Part shown: positions 42,445-43,836 of the stretch, in pieces
Layout: every line of letters begins with the position of its first letter
Numbering within the stretch: position 1 is the first letter of the stretch
Position numbers and translations under genes: made by a program
Notes under the pieces: model-generated
Seen by the model: only the letters and a program-made list of their open reading frames with translations
Told to the model about the DNA's origin: nothing
Database searches by the model: none
NCBI GenBank assembly: GCA_016210565.1
Contig: JACQUA010000275.1
Coordinates: 1-43,836, forward strand
Length of the DNA stretch: 43,836 nt
Reading direction: 5' to 3'
Origin: Chloroflexota bacterium
GTDB taxonomy: Bacteria > Chloroflexota > Dehalococcoidia > JACQUA01

Positions 42445-43590
42445 TTATCGGGGTAACAGAGAGCCAAAGATTTCTCTGGCCAGCAATATGTCCCGTTCCC
42501 CGCTTACCATGTCCTGCTCCGTTTCTTCATAGTATTTTTCCCCGGGTTGGGGAACGAAAACCGGCAGTATGCCTTCGGCGGGCACATCCAACCGGCGGCT
42601 GGGTACCCCGAGGGCTCTGGTCATCACGGTCTGGCCTTCCCTGGTCAAGAGCCAGTTGAGGAACAACCTGGCTGCGTTGGGATGAGGGGCGCGGTTGACC
42701 AGCATGACCTGGCCCGACGCGGCACCCAGGACCCGGCTGTCTCTGGCGCCGACCATGGCCACCGGGGCCCCGTCTTTAACAAAGTCGGCAAGATTCGTGG
42801 GATCGCCCGCAACCAGAATGCTGTACTTGCCGCGGGCCAGCCATTCCACACACTGACGGTTATCCCGGAGGACTGCCGGCTCCTGCTTCGCCAGGGCTCG
42901 CATGTAGTCGTCACCCAGATTCTTCCGGTGGCCCCGGAACCACGACGTGCCTGATCCTACGATGGTGGGGTCTTTCAGCAGTATCTTCCCCTTCCACTTT
43001 GGTTCCAGGACGTCCCTGAAGGAAGTTATCTCTCCCTCCCTCACCATGTCGGTGTTAATCGCCAAGTGGCTGTCCAGCTTGGCAAAGAATTGTATCATGG
43101 TGCGGTCGTGGTCGAACCAGGGGAACGCTCCTCCCAGCCATACCTTCGGGTCTTTCGCTTCGGGCAGGATCAAGGCCGGCTCAATGGGATCGAGGACCCC
43201 TTCTGGTTTCACATAGCGGATGCCAAAGCTGCCGCCGTGCACGGCAATATCATAGTTGTAGAGGCCCGCCCGCCGCTCCGCAATGACCTTCGGCGCCGCC
43301 TCGGAGGCGCCGGATGTCGTTACTTCCACCTCCAGACCGTATCTTTCTCTTACCGTCCTGATGACCGCTTCTCGCGGCTTAGGTCCCCAGTCGGAAAGAA
43401 CGCGCACCACGCCTTCCTTTCGGGCCCCGGCCACGGCCTTGTCCCATTCCAGCCGCCATGGTTCGGTCTGGTCGAGGGACCTGGGCCCGGAAACAGGCCC
43501 TGGCGACGGCGGCGGCGCCGTGGCGCCGGCGCAACCGATGAGGGCTAACGCAGCCAGGTAGACCATCACACAGCATATTCTTCTTCTCAT
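42445..43590 (-). CDS. Extracellular solute-binding lipoprotein, family 1, paralogue 5
   Basis: The ATG at 43590 has AGAGGAG 6 bases upstream and gives MRRRICCVMVYLAALALIGC, a strong signal peptide with lipobox LIGC (Cys20); longer in-frame sequence lacks sense. The 381-residue protein has WDKAVAGARKEGVVRVLS, PKWKGKILLKDPTIVGSG and HPNAARLFLNWLLTREGQ. It resembles paralogue 3 in the AERRAGLYNYDIAVHGG region. It is the first gene of the ten-gene minus-strand series. Ligand unknown. Confidence 0.88.
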   Translation of the reverse strand: MRRRICCVMVYLAALALIGCAGATAPPPSPGPVSGPRSLDQTEPWRLEWDKAVAGARKEGVVRVLSDWGPKPREAVIRTVRERYGLEVEVTTSGASEAAPKVIAERRAGLYNYDIAVHGGSFGIRYVKPEGVLDPIEPALILPEAKDPKVWLGGAFPWFDHDRTMIQFFAKLDSHLAINTDMVREGEITSFRDVLEPKWKGKILLKDPTIVGSGTSWFRGHRKNLGDDYMRALAKQEPAVLRDNRQCVEWLARGKYSILVAGDPTNLADFVKDGAPVAMVGARDSRVLGAASGQVMLVNRAPHPNAARLFLNWLLTREGQTVMTRALGVPSRRLDVPAEGILPVFVPQPGEKYYEETEQDMVSGERDILLAREIFGSLLPR

Positions 43591-43736
43591 CCGTAACTCC
43601 TCTTGCTTCAGACCAGCCTGACCGGGACAAGCGGGAACCAAAATGACGTATGACGAAACTCGAATGACGTATCAATGCTCAAAACTCGAATCTCAAAACA
43701 ATCGGCCATCCCGACGAGTCGGGACAATGAACGATG

Positions 43737-43836
43737 AAAATGTCATTCTGAGCGAAGCGAGCGTAGCGAGCGTAGTCGAAGAATCTTTCGAGGTGGGGTG
43801 CCGGACGAAAGACCCTTCGACTGCGCTCAGGGTGAC
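43737..43836. repeat. Family A repeat (copy 5), cut by the window end
   Basis: Begins AAAATGTCATTCTGAGCG and runs to GCTCAGGGTGAC at the last base, so it is copy 1's sequence in opposite orientation. Short AATGACG and AAAACTCGAAT direct repeats precede it (43640-43700). I see no gene in 43591-43836. Confidence 0.75.

Overview
The window is a GC-rich bacterial chromosome segment. Most genes have strong GGAGG-type ribosome binding sites, and TTG/GTG starts occur. Six secreted solute-binding proteins are all predicted lipoproteins. Intergenic spaces are full of several families of short palindromic repeats. UbiD decarboxylases, CaiB/BaiF CoA-transferases, TctC-type binding proteins, a CcbP-type protein and this repeat load together recall uncultivated Chloroflexota (Dehalococcoidia/SAR202-like) or similar soil and groundwater lineages. 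That assignment is inference; the window has no rRNA or other marker gene.

Left catabolic block (309-14509): two minus-strand binding lipoproteins (Fe3+/family-1 type and TctC type), then a plus-strand series. The series holds a family-1 binding lipoprotein, an old-yellow-enzyme/2,4-dienoyl-CoA reductase-type flavo-iron-sulfur protein, two different UbiD-family (de)carboxylases, a homologue of the catalytic epsilon subunit of glutamate mutase without its B12-binding partner, an MFS transporter and another binding lipoprotein.

Central accessory block (14752-28758): a small unknown gene, a hicBA toxin-antitoxin pair, a broken GIY-YIG-like gene and a three-gene minus-strand operon (alpha/beta hydrolase, caspase-like protease, 534-residue unknown protein) behind a near-consensus promoter. 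After it come an AbiGi-like gene whose 3' end lies in a small inverted-repeat element, an unknown gene, tRNA-Gly with a CcbP-like gene, an SDR, a polysaccharide-deacetylase-like enzyme and a type II restriction-modification pair (CfrBI-like nuclease). The cluster looks like a defence/conflict island set between catabolic blocks. The caspase-hydrolase operon is my best candidate for an undescribed system.

Right catabolic block (28828-43590): a plus-strand ThDP-dependent decarboxylase-like enzyme and a small CxxC protein, then ten minus-strand genes pointing left. In transcription order these are two family-1 binding lipoproteins, an enolase-superfamily enzyme, two CoA-transferases, a third UbiD, an AMP-dependent ligase, an M29/NicX-like metalloenzyme, an SCP-2-like protein and an SDR. 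Together the blocks suggest uptake, activation to CoA or acyl-AMP, reduction, rearrangement and decarboxylation of an aromatic, heterocyclic or unsaturated carboxylic acid. The substrate cannot be read from the sequence. No ABC permease or ATPase, TctA/TctB membrane protein, UbiX prenyl-FMN synthase or cobalamin-binding mutase subunit is present, so the pathway depends on genes elsewhere.
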